This document shows, one piece after another, positions 18,185 to 26,925 of a stretch of 64,000 nucleotides of DNA (position 1 is its first letter; every line of letters starts with the position of its first letter). Below the pieces are notes generated by a model. The model was not told the DNA's origin. It ran no database searches and saw only the letters and a list, made by a program, of their open reading frames with translations. Position numbers and translations under genes: made by a program. The stretch spans positions 62,001 through 126,000 of the forward strand of contig JAGZJZ010000017.1 in assembly GCA_018365455.1 (NCBI GenBank), given 5' to 3'. This DNA comes from Clostridiales bacterium. Its GTDB lineage: Bacteria > Bacillota > Clostridia > Lachnospirales > Lachnospiraceae.

Positions 18185-19108
18185 ATGGATATTTTTAATG
18201 ACCGCAGTGTAGAACCAATGCTGATCTCTGAAATGCGGGAACCCTTTAATAATCCTAACTGGATATATGAATTGAAGTTAGATGGAAGCCGGTGTATTGC
18301 ATATTTGGATCGCCATGGTGTGGAGTTAAGGAATAAACGGAATCTACTTCTTATACAGAAGTTTCCGGAGTTAAAAGAAATATTCCGCCTTGTCACCAAC
18401 CGGTGCATTCTGGATGGGGAGTTAGTTGTTTTGAAAGATGGAGTCCCGGATTTCTATGAACTGCAGAGGAGAAGCCTGCTATCAGATCCGTTTAAAATAG
18501 AATTAGCGTCCAAACGCCACCCGGCTTCTTTTGTAGCTTATGACTGCCTCTATTATGGAGACAGGCAGATAACCCTGGAACCGCTTTTAGAAAGAAAAGA
18601 ATTCCTTAAGAAATCTTTTGGTGCAGAAACAGCTAAATTTGCAATTTCAAGATTTATACCGGAAAATGGAATTGGACTGTATCATATAGCCGATCAGAAA
18701 AAATTGGAAGGTGTTGTTGCTAAACGTTCAGACAGCCTTTATTTTATGGGAAAGCGAACGAAAGACTGGATAAAGTTTAAACGCATGGCAGATGAAGATT
18801 ACATTGTCACTGGGTATATTGTAAAAAAAGAAAATACCTTTAGTATTATTCTGGGGAAATTTAAAAATAACAGATTATTATATAAGGGACATGTCACTTC
18901 CGGTGTGACCAGGGAGGTAATCAAAAGCCTCACTCCGATTACCGGTAATCCATTTTCTATATTGCCAAAAGGAAATGAAGATGCTATTTGGGTTATGTTT
19001 AAGGTATGCACCATAGAATATATGCCTAACACAAGGGATGCGATGCGGCAGCCGGTATGGAAGGGATTTCGGGATGATATTTTTCCGGAAGAAATAACAG
19101 AAGATTAA
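18185..19108 (+). CDS. ligD: ATP-dependent DNA ligase (LigD-type ligase domain only)
   Basis: 307 residues. The nucleotidyltransferase motif I is KLDGSR, with Lys about 26 as the AMP acceptor. Motif III region FVAYDCLYYG, motif IV EGVVAKR and motif V DWIKFKR are visible, followed by an OB-fold domain to the C-terminus. There is no primase/polymerase or phosphoesterase domain, unlike mycobacterial LigD, so any end processing must come from other proteins. ATG 18185 immediately follows the Ku stop codon (18182-18184), implying translational coupling. Function: sealing double-strand breaks held by Ku. Confidence 0.93.
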   Translation: MDIFNDRSVEPMLISEMREPFNNPNWIYELKLDGSRCIAYLDRHGVELRNKRNLLLIQKFPELKEIFRLVTNRCILDGELVVLKDGVPDFYELQRRSLLSDPFKIELASKRHPASFVAYDCLYYGDRQITLEPLLERKEFLKKSFGAETAKFAISRFIPENGIGLYHIADQKKLEGVVAKRSDSLYFMGKRTKDWIKFKRMADEDYIVTGYIVKKENTFSIILGKFKNNRLLYKGHVTSGVTREVIKSLTPITGNPFSILPKGNEDAIWVMFKVCTIEYMPNTRDAMRQPVWKGFRDDIFPEEITED

Positions 19109-19212
19109 AGTATGGAACAAAAGCGTTTCATACTTTCTATTGAAGCAGTACCGCAGACCTGTCAGCGGTATGCAGGAGTATAAGTATGGAACAAAAGCGT
19201 TTCAAACTTTCT
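19108..19212 (+). repeat. Duplicated hairpin (two 31-bp copies) after the ligase gene
   Basis: Copies at 19108-19138 and 19182-19212 match at 30 of 31 positions. Each starts AAGTATGGAACAAAAGCG and ends ACTTTCT. Copy 1 folds as AAGTATGGAAC pairing with GTTTCATACTT (one G-T pair) and is followed by TCT, so it resembles a terminator. In copy 2 the one difference weakens the stem. Copy 1 overlaps the ligase stop codon. Confidence 0.7.
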
Positions 19213-19512
19213 AAGTAAAATTTGCTTTCTGGTAAAATGGGGCAAGCAGATGACTGATATGAGTGTTTAAAAGGCTCTGGCAAAGAGCTGCTATTATAAA
19301 TGGCCGAAGACGAACATGAAGTTTTCGGTCATTTGTGGTGTTCACAAGGAAGCGGCAACAATTCATCGTAAAGTATCGTATGTGAAAAATATCTTTTATT
19401 TAAACGGATGGCAAGGTATAATGTAAAATAAGTAATGGACTGAAGTAATGTGTTTGACTAAACAGCCATACTATGATTTTTATTAAGAGAACATGACATT
19501 GGAGGAAAAGCA
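19213..19512. other. Intergenic region without a gene
   Basis: Only one structure stands out: AAATGGCCGAA near 19300 pairs with TTCGGTCATTT near 19325-19336 (10 of 11). A ribosome site GGAGG at 19501-19505 belongs to the next gene. Confidence 0.4.
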
Positions 19513-19926
19513 ATGAAAATGATACGAAAAGATGTAGATACTATAATGTTTGCTCCCTGCGGAATGAATTGTCTGGTTTGCTACAAACATTGTTATCATA
19601 AAAAACCGTGTTTGGGATGCTTAAATAGTGATCAGGGAAAGCCGGAGCATTGCAGAAAATGCAAGATAAAAGATTGTGTGAAGGAAAAAGGGTTTAACTA
19701 TTGCTTCGAATGTCCCCAGTATCCATGCAAACAAATCAAATCTCTGGAGAAAAGCTATCAAATACGTTATCGAGCAAGCCTTATGGACAATAGTATGATC
19801 GTAAAAACTCAGGGTTTGGATGTGTTTATGAGTCAGCAGATAGAAAAATATACCTGCCCAAAGTGCGGAGGAATAATATCGATGCATGATTTTGAATGCA
19901 GTGAATGCCAATGGAAAGCAGAATGA
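19513..19926 (+). CDS. DUF3795 family Cys-rich protein with C-terminal zinc ribbon
   Basis: 137 residues with cysteines in the DUF3795 pattern (APCGMNCLVCYKHC, then KPCLGCLN, HCRKCKIKDC, NYCFECPQYPC). A C-terminal zinc-ribbon pair follows (CPKCGG and CSECQW, about 115-134). It probably binds zinc or an iron-sulfur centre. The family is common in clostridia and has no established function. GGAGG lies 7 bp before ATG 19513. The following two genes are on the same strand with short gaps and may be cotranscribed. Confidence 0.8.
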   Translation: MKMIRKDVDTIMFAPCGMNCLVCYKHCYHKKPCLGCLNSDQGKPEHCRKCKIKDCVKEKGFNYCFECPQYPCKQIKSLEKSYQIRYRASLMDNSMIVKTQGLDVFMSQQIEKYTCPKCGGIISMHDFECSECQWKAE

Positions 19927-19984
19927 TTTTTTATATCCTGGAGATAATGTATTACATAGTAAATCCATTTTAACGGAGGGGAAT

Positions 19985-20356
19985 ATGGAAACTTTTACAG
20001 ATTATCTGGCATCTATTCAAGATGTAGAACAGCGTGAACGCATAGGGGAAGTCTTACAATGGGTGATTCTTAAATTTCCAAATTTGGAAACTAAAATTGC
20101 ATGGAATCAGCCCATGTTTACAGATCATGGTACATTTATAATTGGGTTTAGCGTATCCAAACAGCATTTTGCTGTCTCGCCGGAAGTCAAAGGAATAGAG
20201 GTGTTTTCCGGTGATATAACTGAATCAGGATATAGCCATGGTAAAAATATTTTTCGTATTAAATGGGAGGATCCGGTTGATTATATGCTCCTTGAACGTA
20301 TGATACAATATAATATTGATGATAAAAAAGAGTGTAAGGCTTTCTGGAGAAAGTAA
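19985..20356 (+). CDS. DUF1801/YdhG-like (iron-chaperone fold) protein
   Basis: 123 residues from ATG 19985, preceded by GGAGGGG. The sequence IAWNQPMFTDHGTFIIGFS, followed by KQHFAVSPEVKG, is the core of the YdhG/frataxin-like DUF1801 family. That family is sometimes called iron chaperones by fold, without firm biochemical evidence for these members. It lies 58 bp after the DUF3795 gene. Confidence 0.8.
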   Translation: METFTDYLASIQDVEQRERIGEVLQWVILKFPNLETKIAWNQPMFTDHGTFIIGFSVSKQHFAVSPEVKGIEVFSGDITESGYSHGKNIFRIKWEDPVDYMLLERMIQYNIDDKKECKAFWRK

Positions 20357-20398
20357 AGGAAGCGGTTCATGATGAGGCGGACAATTAGGAGGAAATGT

Positions 20399-20929
20399 AT
20401 GCGGAAAGTGATTTTATTTATAGCCATGAGTCTGGATGGCTATATTGCACAAAAAGACGGAAATGTTGACTGGCTGAGGGGACAGGAGCCAGATAATGAC
20501 GATATGGTGGCCTATCAGGAGTTTATCCGGGGAATAGACACGGTAATTCTAGGGTGGAATACGTATGATCAGATTGTGACGGAACTTTCCCCGGATGAGT
20601 GGATGTACAAGGACTTGACAAGCTATATCATGACCCATAAAGAACTTCCTGACACAGAAAATATAAAATATGTAAATGAAAATGTCTGCGAACTTATTAA
20701 AAAATTAAGGCAGGAACCAGGAAAAGATATTTGGATCTGCGGAGGGGCTGCAGTCATTCAGCCCCTGATTGAAAAAGATTACATTGACAGATTTCATATC
20801 TCAATTATACCGGTTATTTTAGGAAATGGAATTCGCCTGTTTGAAATAACAGAAAGTACAAAACTGTTAAAATTAATCAAATCACAAAGTTATAACGGAA
20901 TAACAGATGTTATTTATGAACGGAGATAA
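20399..20929 (+). CDS. Dihydrofolate reductase family protein (RibD C-terminal-like)
   Basis: 176 residues from ATG 20399 with AGGAGG at 20387-20392. It has the family opening VILFIAMSLDGYIAQKDG, the DTVILGWNTYD segment, and the NADPH-binding GKDIWICGGAAVIQPL. Such small stand-alone proteins share the DHFR/RibD reductase fold, but their substrate is generally unknown. It is the last gene of the small cluster starting at 19513; the tetR promoter follows. Confidence 0.85.
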   Translation: MRKVILFIAMSLDGYIAQKDGNVDWLRGQEPDNDDMVAYQEFIRGIDTVILGWNTYDQIVTELSPDEWMYKDLTSYIMTHKELPDTENIKYVNENVCELIKKLRQEPGKDIWICGGAAVIQPLIEKDYIDRFHISIIPVILGNGIRLFEITESTKLLKLIKSQSYNGITDVIYERR

Positions 20930-20999
20930 ATTGTCCCATTAGATATCATCTCATTAGTGATGCTTTTGTCTGTAACACTTTTGTTTAGTAAAGAGCGAA

Positions 21000-21062
21000 T
21001 TGACAGACACAGAAAGTTTTGCTATACTAAGCAGAAGATTGCTGGGTGAGTTGGAACTCAGT
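21000..21062 (+). promoter_or_regulatory. tetR promoter with one TetR operator copy
   Basis: TTGACA at 21000-21005, 17 bp, TATACT at 21023-21028. GAGTTGGAACTCAGT at 21048-21062 contains a palindrome (TGAGTT/AACTCA) and matches the 15-bp units upstream of the exporter genes. It lies downstream of the start site, so autorepression is likely. Confidence 0.8.
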
Positions 21063-21076
21063 GAAAGGAGTTTGTC

Positions 21077-21655
21077 ATGACTACGAGGGCAGAACAAAAA
21101 GCAAAACGGGAAGAAGAGATTTTAATAGCAGCATTAGAGTTGTTTATAAAAAAAGGTTATGCATCTACTAAAACAAGTGAAATTTCAAAAGCGCTGAATA
21201 TAAGTGAAGGGTTACTATTTCATTATTTCAAAACAAAGGAAATCTTATTGGAGACATTGGTAGATATTGCACTCAGGGAAAGCGATAATTGGGCAGATCA
21301 GGAAAATCTGGATCCCATTGATTATTTTGAGCAGGTAGCAGAGTCCGTGTTACGAAGCTTGAAAGAGGACGAAGTTGGATCAAAATTTTTTATTCTGATT
21401 GCGCAGCTGAAACAAAGCGAAGGGATTCCAAAACATATATATGAAAAGATTAAATCCAGGGAACAGGATGCCGACAAAATAGCAGAGATCATGAAAAGAG
21501 GACAGCAAATGGGATCGATACGACAGGGAGATCCTTATGCATTAACGTATTTATTCAGCAACACGTTACAGTCTATAGCCGTACAGTATGCTTTACACAG
21601 TAAAATGCCATTTCCAGAGGTTGAATGGATTGTGGATATGTTAAGAAATCATTGA
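21077..21655 (+). CDS. TetR family transcriptional regulator
   Basis: 192 residues. The N-terminal HTH is typical (ALELFIKKGYASTKTSEISK, then ISEGLLFHYFKTKEILLE, about 12-55). The C-terminal domain, for ligand and dimerisation, is variable. The operator seen in its own promoter recurs four times at the promoter of the ABC exporter genes downstream, so it most likely represses both. The inducer is unknown and would probably be a substrate of the exporter. GAAAGGAG lies before ATG 21077. Confidence 0.9.
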   Translation: MTTRAEQKAKREEEILIAALELFIKKGYASTKTSEISKALNISEGLLFHYFKTKEILLETLVDIALRESDNWADQENLDPIDYFEQVAESVLRSLKEDEVGSKFFILIAQLKQSEGIPKHIYEKIKSREQDADKIAEIMKRGQQMGSIRQGDPYALTYLFSNTLQSIAVQYALHSKMPFPEVEWIVDMLRNH

Positions 21656-21665
21656 AAATAATAGT

Positions 21666-21707
21666 AAAGCCGTTTGCTCAAAAAAGAGCAGGTGGCTTTA
21701 TTTTTTT
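21666..21707 (+). terminator. Intrinsic terminator after tetR
   Basis: AAAGCC/GGCTTT and TGCTC/GAGCA stems with a small internal mismatch, followed by an A-T-rich tail containing T7. Confidence 0.75.
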
Positions 21708-21776
21708 GTTTTCTAATGCTGATTTTTACTCCATAAATGTATAGGAGTGGAAAATTCAGGAATCTCCTTTTAACGG

Positions 21777-21869
21777 TTGACAGATAGTAAAAGCTTTGAT
21801 ATACTAACCGAGTAAAAACTCAACGAGTTAATACTCAATGAGTAAAAATTAAATGAGTTGATACTTAAC
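21777..21869 (+). promoter_or_regulatory. Exporter promoter with four tandem 15-bp operator units
   Basis: TTGACA at 21777-21782, 17 bp, TATACT at 21800-21805. Four head-to-tail 15-bp units follow at 21810, 21825, 21840 and 21855: GAGTAAAAACTCAAC, GAGTTAATACTCAAT, GAGTAAAAATTAAAT and GAGTTGATACTTAAC. Units 1 and 2 hold a GAGT-N4/5-ACTC palindrome; units 3 and 4 are degenerate on the right half. A weak fifth unit may start at 21870. Confidence 0.8.
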
Positions 21870-22006
21870 GATTAAGCTATGGATATGAGAGTGAGATAAG
21901 AGCAAGAGAAGGAGAACACATTTGATTTACCGAGGCTGATACGGTTTAAAAGGAATTTTATGCCTGGAGAAATGATGTGTTTCATACGAAAAAGGAGGAA
22001 TCGTAA

Positions 22007-22951
22007 ATGGATATTGAATATGCAATTAAGGTGAGTGGGCTTAAAAAAGCATACAAAGAAAAAGACGTGTTAAAAGGAGTCTCGTTTGAAGTAAAAAAAG
22101 GTTCTATTTTCTGTTTGCTGGGATCTAATGGTGCCGGTAAAACAACAATGGTAAAGATCCTTGCCACATTACTGCGGATGGACAGCGGTACGGCTATGAT
22201 CGGAGGCCAGGATGTTAAAATGGATGGGGAGAAAGTCAGAAAAAGAATTAGTCTCACTGGTCAATTTGCGGCTGTTGATGAAATACTAACCGGACGGGAA
22301 AATCTGGAGATGGCAGCTCGTTTGTGCCATCTAAAGGATTATAAGAAGCAGGCTGATAAATTGTTAAGAGATTTCCATTTGGAAGATGCTGCAGACAAAC
22401 GAACTGCCGCTTACTCCGGAGGAATGCGCAGAAGGCTGGATATTGCAATGAGTTTATTGGGGAATCCCTCTGTGATATTTTTGGATGAACCTACAACCGG
22501 TCTGGATCCTCAAAGCAGAAATGCTATGTGGAACATCATTCAAGAATTAAAAGAAAGTGGTGTTACCATTTTTTTGACCACGCAGTATTTAGAAGAGGCG
22601 GAAGAACTTGCAGATCAGGTTGCAATTTTGCATGAGGGCGTGATTATTGCCAATGGAACTGTGGAGGAGATTAAGAAGTTATCTTCCACCGAATACGTTA
22701 TTTTTACCTTTCATCATCATGAAAGTATGCGAAAGATGACTAAAATGTTTGCTGAGGAAATCTCGGGAATAAATGAAGATGATCAAACAGTGTCAATTGA
22801 AATAAAAGGCGGAATGAAACAAATCACAAATATCTTTACCACAATGGATCAGTACGGAATAATATCTTCTTCGTTTACACAAAAGAAAGCTACATTAGAA
22901 GATGTATTCCTGAATTTAGTGGATGGGGCAAAGGAGAATAGATATGAATAA
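22007..22951 (+). CDS. ABC exporter ATP-binding protein (DrrA-type)
   Basis: 314 residues. Walker A GSNGAGKTT (about 44-52), signature YSGGMRRRLD, Walker B VIFLDEPTTGLDP, and a DrrA-type C-terminal extension (about 225-310) ending in LEDVFLNLV. Together with the permease whose start overlaps its end, it forms an ABC-2 exporter of the DrrAB class, usually for drugs or hydrophobic natural products. AAGGAGG precedes ATG 22007. It is controlled by the TetR operator array 140 bp upstream. Confidence 0.92.
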   Translation: MDIEYAIKVSGLKKAYKEKDVLKGVSFEVKKGSIFCLLGSNGAGKTTMVKILATLLRMDSGTAMIGGQDVKMDGEKVRKRISLTGQFAAVDEILTGRENLEMAARLCHLKDYKKQADKLLRDFHLEDAADKRTAAYSGGMRRRLDIAMSLLGNPSVIFLDEPTTGLDPQSRNAMWNIIQELKESGVTIFLTTQYLEEAEELADQVAILHEGVIIANGTVEEIKKLSSTEYVIFTFHHHESMRKMTKMFAEEISGINEDDQTVSIEIKGGMKQITNIFTTMDQYGIISSSFTQKKATLEDVFLNLVDGAKENRYE

Positions 22952-23714
22952 AATAGCACATAGTTTAAGCGATACCCTTACAATGGTTTCCAGAAGTATG
23001 AAACATACAACCAGGCAAGTTGAAATATTGATCATGACAGCGATTTTGCCTTTGGCACAGCTGTTGATGCTGGTCTTTATCATAGGCGGTTCCATGCAGA
23101 TTGGAGAATTTTCCTATCTGGATTATATCCTGCCGGGAATATTGTTAATGTCAATCGCAAGCAGTGCATCCATGACAGCCATTTCTGTCAAGGAAGATAT
23201 GACGAAGGGAATTATGGACCGGTTTCGAACGATGGATATTGGTAAAACAGCGGTATTAAATGGTCATATGGCTGCAACACTGTTAAGATGTGCCATTACA
23301 GCCCTGGTTGTACTAAGCGTTGCAGTGATAATTGGATTTCGGGCAAAGGCAGGTTTGTTAGATTACCTCACAATCTTTCTGGTTGTTTTTCTATTTTCAC
23401 TGATGTATACCTGGGCAGCAATTGTCTGGGGACTGTTCTGTCCAAGCTTAGAGGCGGTAAGTGCATTCACTTATATTGGAATGCTTCTTCCGTATATCAG
23501 TTCCTGCTTTGTACCGGTAGATAATATGCCCGCTGTCCTTCGGGTGTTCGCAAAATACCAGCCGTTTACCCCCCTTGCAGACAGCCTCAGAGGATTGCTT
23601 CTGGATATGGATACCGGAAATACGATTTTCATTGCAATTGCCTGGTGCCTGGGATTGCTTCTGGTATTCTATATTTGTTCATTGAAAATTTACCATAGGA
23701 GAGCAAATAAATAG
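22944..23714 (+). CDS. ABC-2 type exporter permease (DrrB-type)
   Basis: 256 residues from ATG 22944, which overlaps the ATPase stop by 8 bp and has AAAGGAG in front; a GTG at 22923 is upstream of that site. Six hydrophobic segments and the ABC-2 core motif region (DYILPGILLMSIASSASMTA, then the late NMPAVLRVFAKYQPFTPLAD) fit DrrB. It works as the membrane half of the exporter with the upstream ATPase. Confidence 0.9.
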   Translation: MNKIAHSLSDTLTMVSRSMKHTTRQVEILIMTAILPLAQLLMLVFIIGGSMQIGEFSYLDYILPGILLMSIASSASMTAISVKEDMTKGIMDRFRTMDIGKTAVLNGHMAATLLRCAITALVVLSVAVIIGFRAKAGLLDYLTIFLVVFLFSLMYTWAAIVWGLFCPSLEAVSAFTYIGMLLPYISSCFVPVDNMPAVLRVFAKYQPFTPLADSLRGLLLDMDTGNTIFIAIAWCLGLLLVFYICSLKIYHRRANK

Positions 23715-23897
23715 TTTCGATGTTGGCGGTGATGAGTTGATCTTCTTTTTTGAGTACAATTGATCTTTTTTATAAAGCGTGTTAATATGATTAAAAAGCG
23801 CAAGAATGGTATACGAATGCGGATGTGCAGAAATAATTTAATCTGTGAATGCTGATATTCCTTTGGGTAAGCGAGAAACAGACAGGGAGGTGTGAAA

Positions 23898-24344
23898 ATG
23901 CTCATACGTGAATTGTACGAAAATGAAATGGATGGAGCCATTGATTTGGCATGGCAAGTATTTTTAGAGTTTGAAGCTTTGGATTACAGTGAACAGGGTG
24001 TAAAGGAATTTTGGAAGAGTATACATGATGAGGCATATTTAAATCAGTTGCGGATTTATGGAGCTTTTGAAGATGAAAAGATCCTGGGGATTATTGCAAC
24101 CCGCAATGATGGCGGGCATGTTGCTTTGTTTTTTGTAGATGGAAAATATCAGAGACAGGGAATCGGAAAGGATTTATTTGCACTTGTGTGCAAGGATAAT
24201 ACAAGCGGCAGCATTACGGTCAATTCTTCGCCCTTTGCAGTTCCTGTCTATCACCATCTTGGATTTACAGATACAGATTTGGAAAAGGTTACTAATGGAT
24301 TAAGGTATACACCAATGGTTATCAATCTTAATAATCGTCTGTAA
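23898..24344 (+). CDS. GNAT family N-acetyltransferase
   Basis: 148 residues from ATG 23898 with GGGAGG at 23885-23890. The acetyl-CoA loop is KYQRQGIGKDLFAL (about 88-100), matching Q/R-x-x-G-x-G/A. A typical C-terminal GFTDTDLEK strand follows. The acceptor is unknown. It is the first of three GNAT genes in a row, not closely similar to each other. Confidence 0.85.
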   Translation: MLIRELYENEMDGAIDLAWQVFLEFEALDYSEQGVKEFWKSIHDEAYLNQLRIYGAFEDEKILGIIATRNDGGHVALFFVDGKYQRQGIGKDLFALVCKDNTSGSITVNSSPFAVPVYHHLGFTDTDLEKVTNGLRYTPMVINLNNRL

Positions 24345-24375
24345 ATATACATTAGAAAAGAAAGGATAGCTGAGC

Positions 24376-24969
24376 ATGATTTATCTGGAAACTGAGCGTC
24401 TTATATTAAGAGATTATGAAGAAAAAGAGGAAGACCTTTATTATCGGCTGAAAAGCGATGATAAAACCATGTATTACCTGCAGGATATTAAGCTGCATTC
24501 TGCTGGCGATGCCAGAGAGGATTTTCAAAATATGCTGCAGGATAAGGGTTCTGATAACAGGAAGTTTTATTTTCTGCACATGATGTTAAAGGAATCCCGG
24601 CAGCAGGTAGGAAGTATAGGATATACCGCTACGGATCAAACCCCACTGGGGAAACTGGTTCATCTGGGATACTTTACATATCCCGCCTTTTGGGGAAATG
24701 GCTATACAACAGAAGCTTTAAAAAAGGTACTAGAATTTGCTTTTACAAAAAATGGAGTTTACCGCGTAACTACCGGATGCCTAAAGGAGAACGGGGCATC
24801 CGAAAAGGTTATGATAAATTGTGGACTTATTAAGGAAGCGGAACACGTGGACTGGGAATGGCATGATGGAAAAATGAAAACACGCCTGGAATATCGTTTG
24901 CTGAAACACGAATGGGAGGGAATAAATGGAACTGATCATACGAAAGTGGCAGATCAAAGATGCCAATGA
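24376..24969 (+). CDS. GNAT family N-acetyltransferase (RimJ/RimL-like)
   Basis: 197 residues. It opens with LETERLILRDYEEKEEDLYY, the usual RimJ/L-type beginning. The CoA-binding region (AFWGNGYTTEALKKVLEFAF, about 114-134) and the late GASEKVMINCGL are present. Its last 44 bp overlap the start of the next GNAT gene, a strong sign of cotranscription. The target is unknown. Confidence 0.87.
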   Translation: MIYLETERLILRDYEEKEEDLYYRLKSDDKTMYYLQDIKLHSAGDAREDFQNMLQDKGSDNRKFYFLHMMLKESRQQVGSIGYTATDQTPLGKLVHLGYFTYPAFWGNGYTTEALKKVLEFAFTKNGVYRVTTGCLKENGASEKVMINCGLIKEAEHVDWEWHDGKMKTRLEYRLLKHEWEGINGTDHTKVADQRCQ

Positions 24970-25435
24970 ACTGGCAGCGGCACTGAACAATCAAAAAATT
25001 CAGGATAACCTGAGAGATGGAATGCCTTATCCTTATACACCAATTGATGCAAAAGAGTATATCAACGCCGTATTAGCGGCTGACCAGGACTCCACTTATG
25101 CATTTGCAATTGAAGTGGATGGACAGGTAGCGGGCAGCATTGGCGTTACGCGCTGCAGTAATATCCATTCTTTAACAGCAGAAATGGGATATTACATTGC
25201 AGAGCCGCATTGGGGCAGGGGGATTGGGACGGAGGCTGTAAAAGAGACTTGCAGATATATTTTTGATCATACAGATATCATACGGATCTTTGCCGAACCG
25301 TTTGCGTATAATGTTCCTTCCTGCCGGGTTTTGGAAAAAGCAGGCTTTCAGTGCGAGGGCATTTTACGTAAAAATGCAGTGAAAAATGGAAAAGTACAGG
25401 ATATGAAAATGTACGCATTGATTAAGGAAACTTAA
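24926..25435 (+). CDS. GNAT family N-acetyltransferase (RimL-like)
   Basis: 169 residues, starting inside the end of the previous gene at ATG 24926 with GGGAGGG in front. CoA loop PHWGRGIGTEAVKET, then PSCRVLEKAGFQCEGILRKN as in RimL-type acetyltransferases. It ends 6 bp before the stop codon of the convergent MocR gene, and there is no visible terminator between them. Confidence 0.88.
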   Translation: MELIIRKWQIKDANELAAALNNQKIQDNLRDGMPYPYTPIDAKEYINAVLAADQDSTYAFAIEVDGQVAGSIGVTRCSNIHSLTAEMGYYIAEPHWGRGIGTEAVKETCRYIFDHTDIIRIFAEPFAYNVPSCRVLEKAGFQCEGILRKNAVKNGKVQDMKMYALIKET

Positions 25436-25441
25436 TGTACC

Positions 25442-26842
25442 TTATACGGACGCTGGTGCAAAAGACAGAAGAGCTTCGTTTATAATCTGAAGCCCCCTGG
25501 CTAAATCCACATGAGAATCAGGGGAGCAGACAGCCAGGCGGATCGCAGAAATAAGCGTGCTGTTTCCCACTAAAAACCGCTCACTGCAAAATACTTGAAC
25601 ACCCTTCTTTCTTAAATAAATTTCCAGTTCGTGACTATTTATAGAATTACGGAGAATCAGCCATCGGAATTGGCTTCTTTGGGTGCCCCAAAGGTCATTT
25701 CCGGCTAACAGGTTCTCCGTGATTCTATTTCTTTTTATGATCTCCTGTATTTTATCTGCAGTGATGTGTTCGGCTATACCGGTTTGAATCAATTGAGCGG
25801 CTAATTCTGTCTCGATAGGAGAGGACATAACATTGATATTTCGAATTCCGGTGAGCAGGCTTTCCCGGAAAGCTGGTGGTGCCGCCAGAAAAGAAATTCT
25901 GAGCCCGGTTGACAGAGAATTGGAAAGCGTGCAGATATGGATGGTATGGTCCGGTATCAGTTCATATAGTGAGAGGTTTGGCATTTCTGATAAAAAGGTA
26001 TACGTACCATCTTCTATATTAATCAGGGCATATTTTTCTATTATACTGCTTAAATGGATGCGCTCATTTAGATCCATTGTGACAGTAGTCGGATTGTGAG
26101 AATCAGGAATTACATAGATTCCTTTTATATTCTCTGCCTTGCAAATCTGTTCTAAGTATTTTAAATCCATTTTGCTGTTGCGATAGGGTATGGGGATCAG
26201 TATGATACCTAACATATTTGCAATATTTTTAATACCCGGATATGTAAGAGAATTAGTTGCAATTTTATCTCCGTAACGAAATAGAGATGCCAATATAACC
26301 GTTAAAGAATTCTGCAACCCGGACGTAATTAGTATATTTTTGGATTGAGCAGGAATCCCCAGTTTATGCAGCCAAATGCAGGCACTTTCTTTTTGCAGTT
26401 CACTTCCTGAAATATCTGTGTATTTTAACAGGTTATCGATATTTATCCTGGAAGGGAGTTTCTTTAGAATCTGGGTAATATACCTGTTTTGCTGGTAAAG
26501 CGGATGTGAGGCGCCCAGATTAATGCAATTGGATTCTTCCCTCTCGCTTAGCATTGGAAGATTAGCGCTTACGTCGGAAGCAACATAGGTTCCTCTGCCG
26601 ATGGTACCGCTGATTAACCCCTTAGATTCACACAGCTTAAACGCTCTGGTAACCGTACTCAGATTAACATCCAGATAATCAGCTAATTCTCTTTGGGGAG
26701 GCAGTTTATCATTTGGCTGCAAATTTCCGGCAGCAATATCTTTTTCTAATGCAGCAGCGATAGAAAGGTACAGGGGTGTGTTTTCTCTGCTTAGTTTCGG
26801 TCTCCAGTTCATAGGATAATTTTCAAATGAATTTACCGGCAT
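25442..26842 (-). CDS. MocR/PdxR-type GntR regulator whose PLP lysine is replaced by Asn
   Basis: 466 residues from ATG 26842, chosen because GAGG precedes it and the predicted transcript begins downstream of the earlier in-frame ATG at 26875. The N-terminal GntR winged helix (PLYLSIAAALEKDIAAGNLQ, then LPPQRELADYLDVNLSTVTRAF, about 25-90) is joined to a fold-type I aminotransferase domain (about 115-460). Where relatives have SKTLAPGLR with the PLP-binding Lys, this protein has LSNSLSTGLRISF, so the lysine is Asn (codon near 25903). It may bind a different ligand or bind PLP non-covalently. The upstream Asp-type pocket sequence (YVIPDSHNPTTVTMD) is otherwise recognisable. Likely target: the divergent deformylase/racemase genes. 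Confidence 0.88.
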   Translation of the reverse strand: MPVNSFENYPMNWRPKLSRENTPLYLSIAAALEKDIAAGNLQPNDKLPPQRELADYLDVNLSTVTRAFKLCESKGLISGTIGRGTYVASDVSANLPMLSEREESNCINLGASHPLYQQNRYITQILKKLPSRINIDNLLKYTDISGSELQKESACIWLHKLGIPAQSKNILITSGLQNSLTVILASLFRYGDKIATNSLTYPGIKNIANMLGIILIPIPYRNSKMDLKYLEQICKAENIKGIYVIPDSHNPTTVTMDLNERIHLSSIIEKYALINIEDGTYTFLSEMPNLSLYELIPDHTIHICTLSNSLSTGLRISFLAAPPAFRESLLTGIRNINVMSSPIETELAAQLIQTGIAEHITADKIQEIIKRNRITENLLAGNDLWGTQRSQFRWLILRNSINSHELEIYLRKKGVQVFCSERFLVGNSTLISAIRLAVCSPDSHVDLARGLQIINEALLSFAPASV

Positions 26843-26878
26843 AGTATTTCCTCTTTTCAAAATATTGTTCTGCATACA

Positions 26879-26907
26879 ATTTTAGCATTGAAACCATACA
26901 ATATCAA
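26879..26907 (-). promoter_or_regulatory. Promoter of the MocR gene
   Basis: On the minus strand: TTGATA (26907-26902), 17 bp, TAAAAT (26884-26879). The start site would be near 26872, which supports translation from 26842. Confidence 0.7.
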
Positions 26908-26925
26908 GGGTTATAATTTAAGAAG

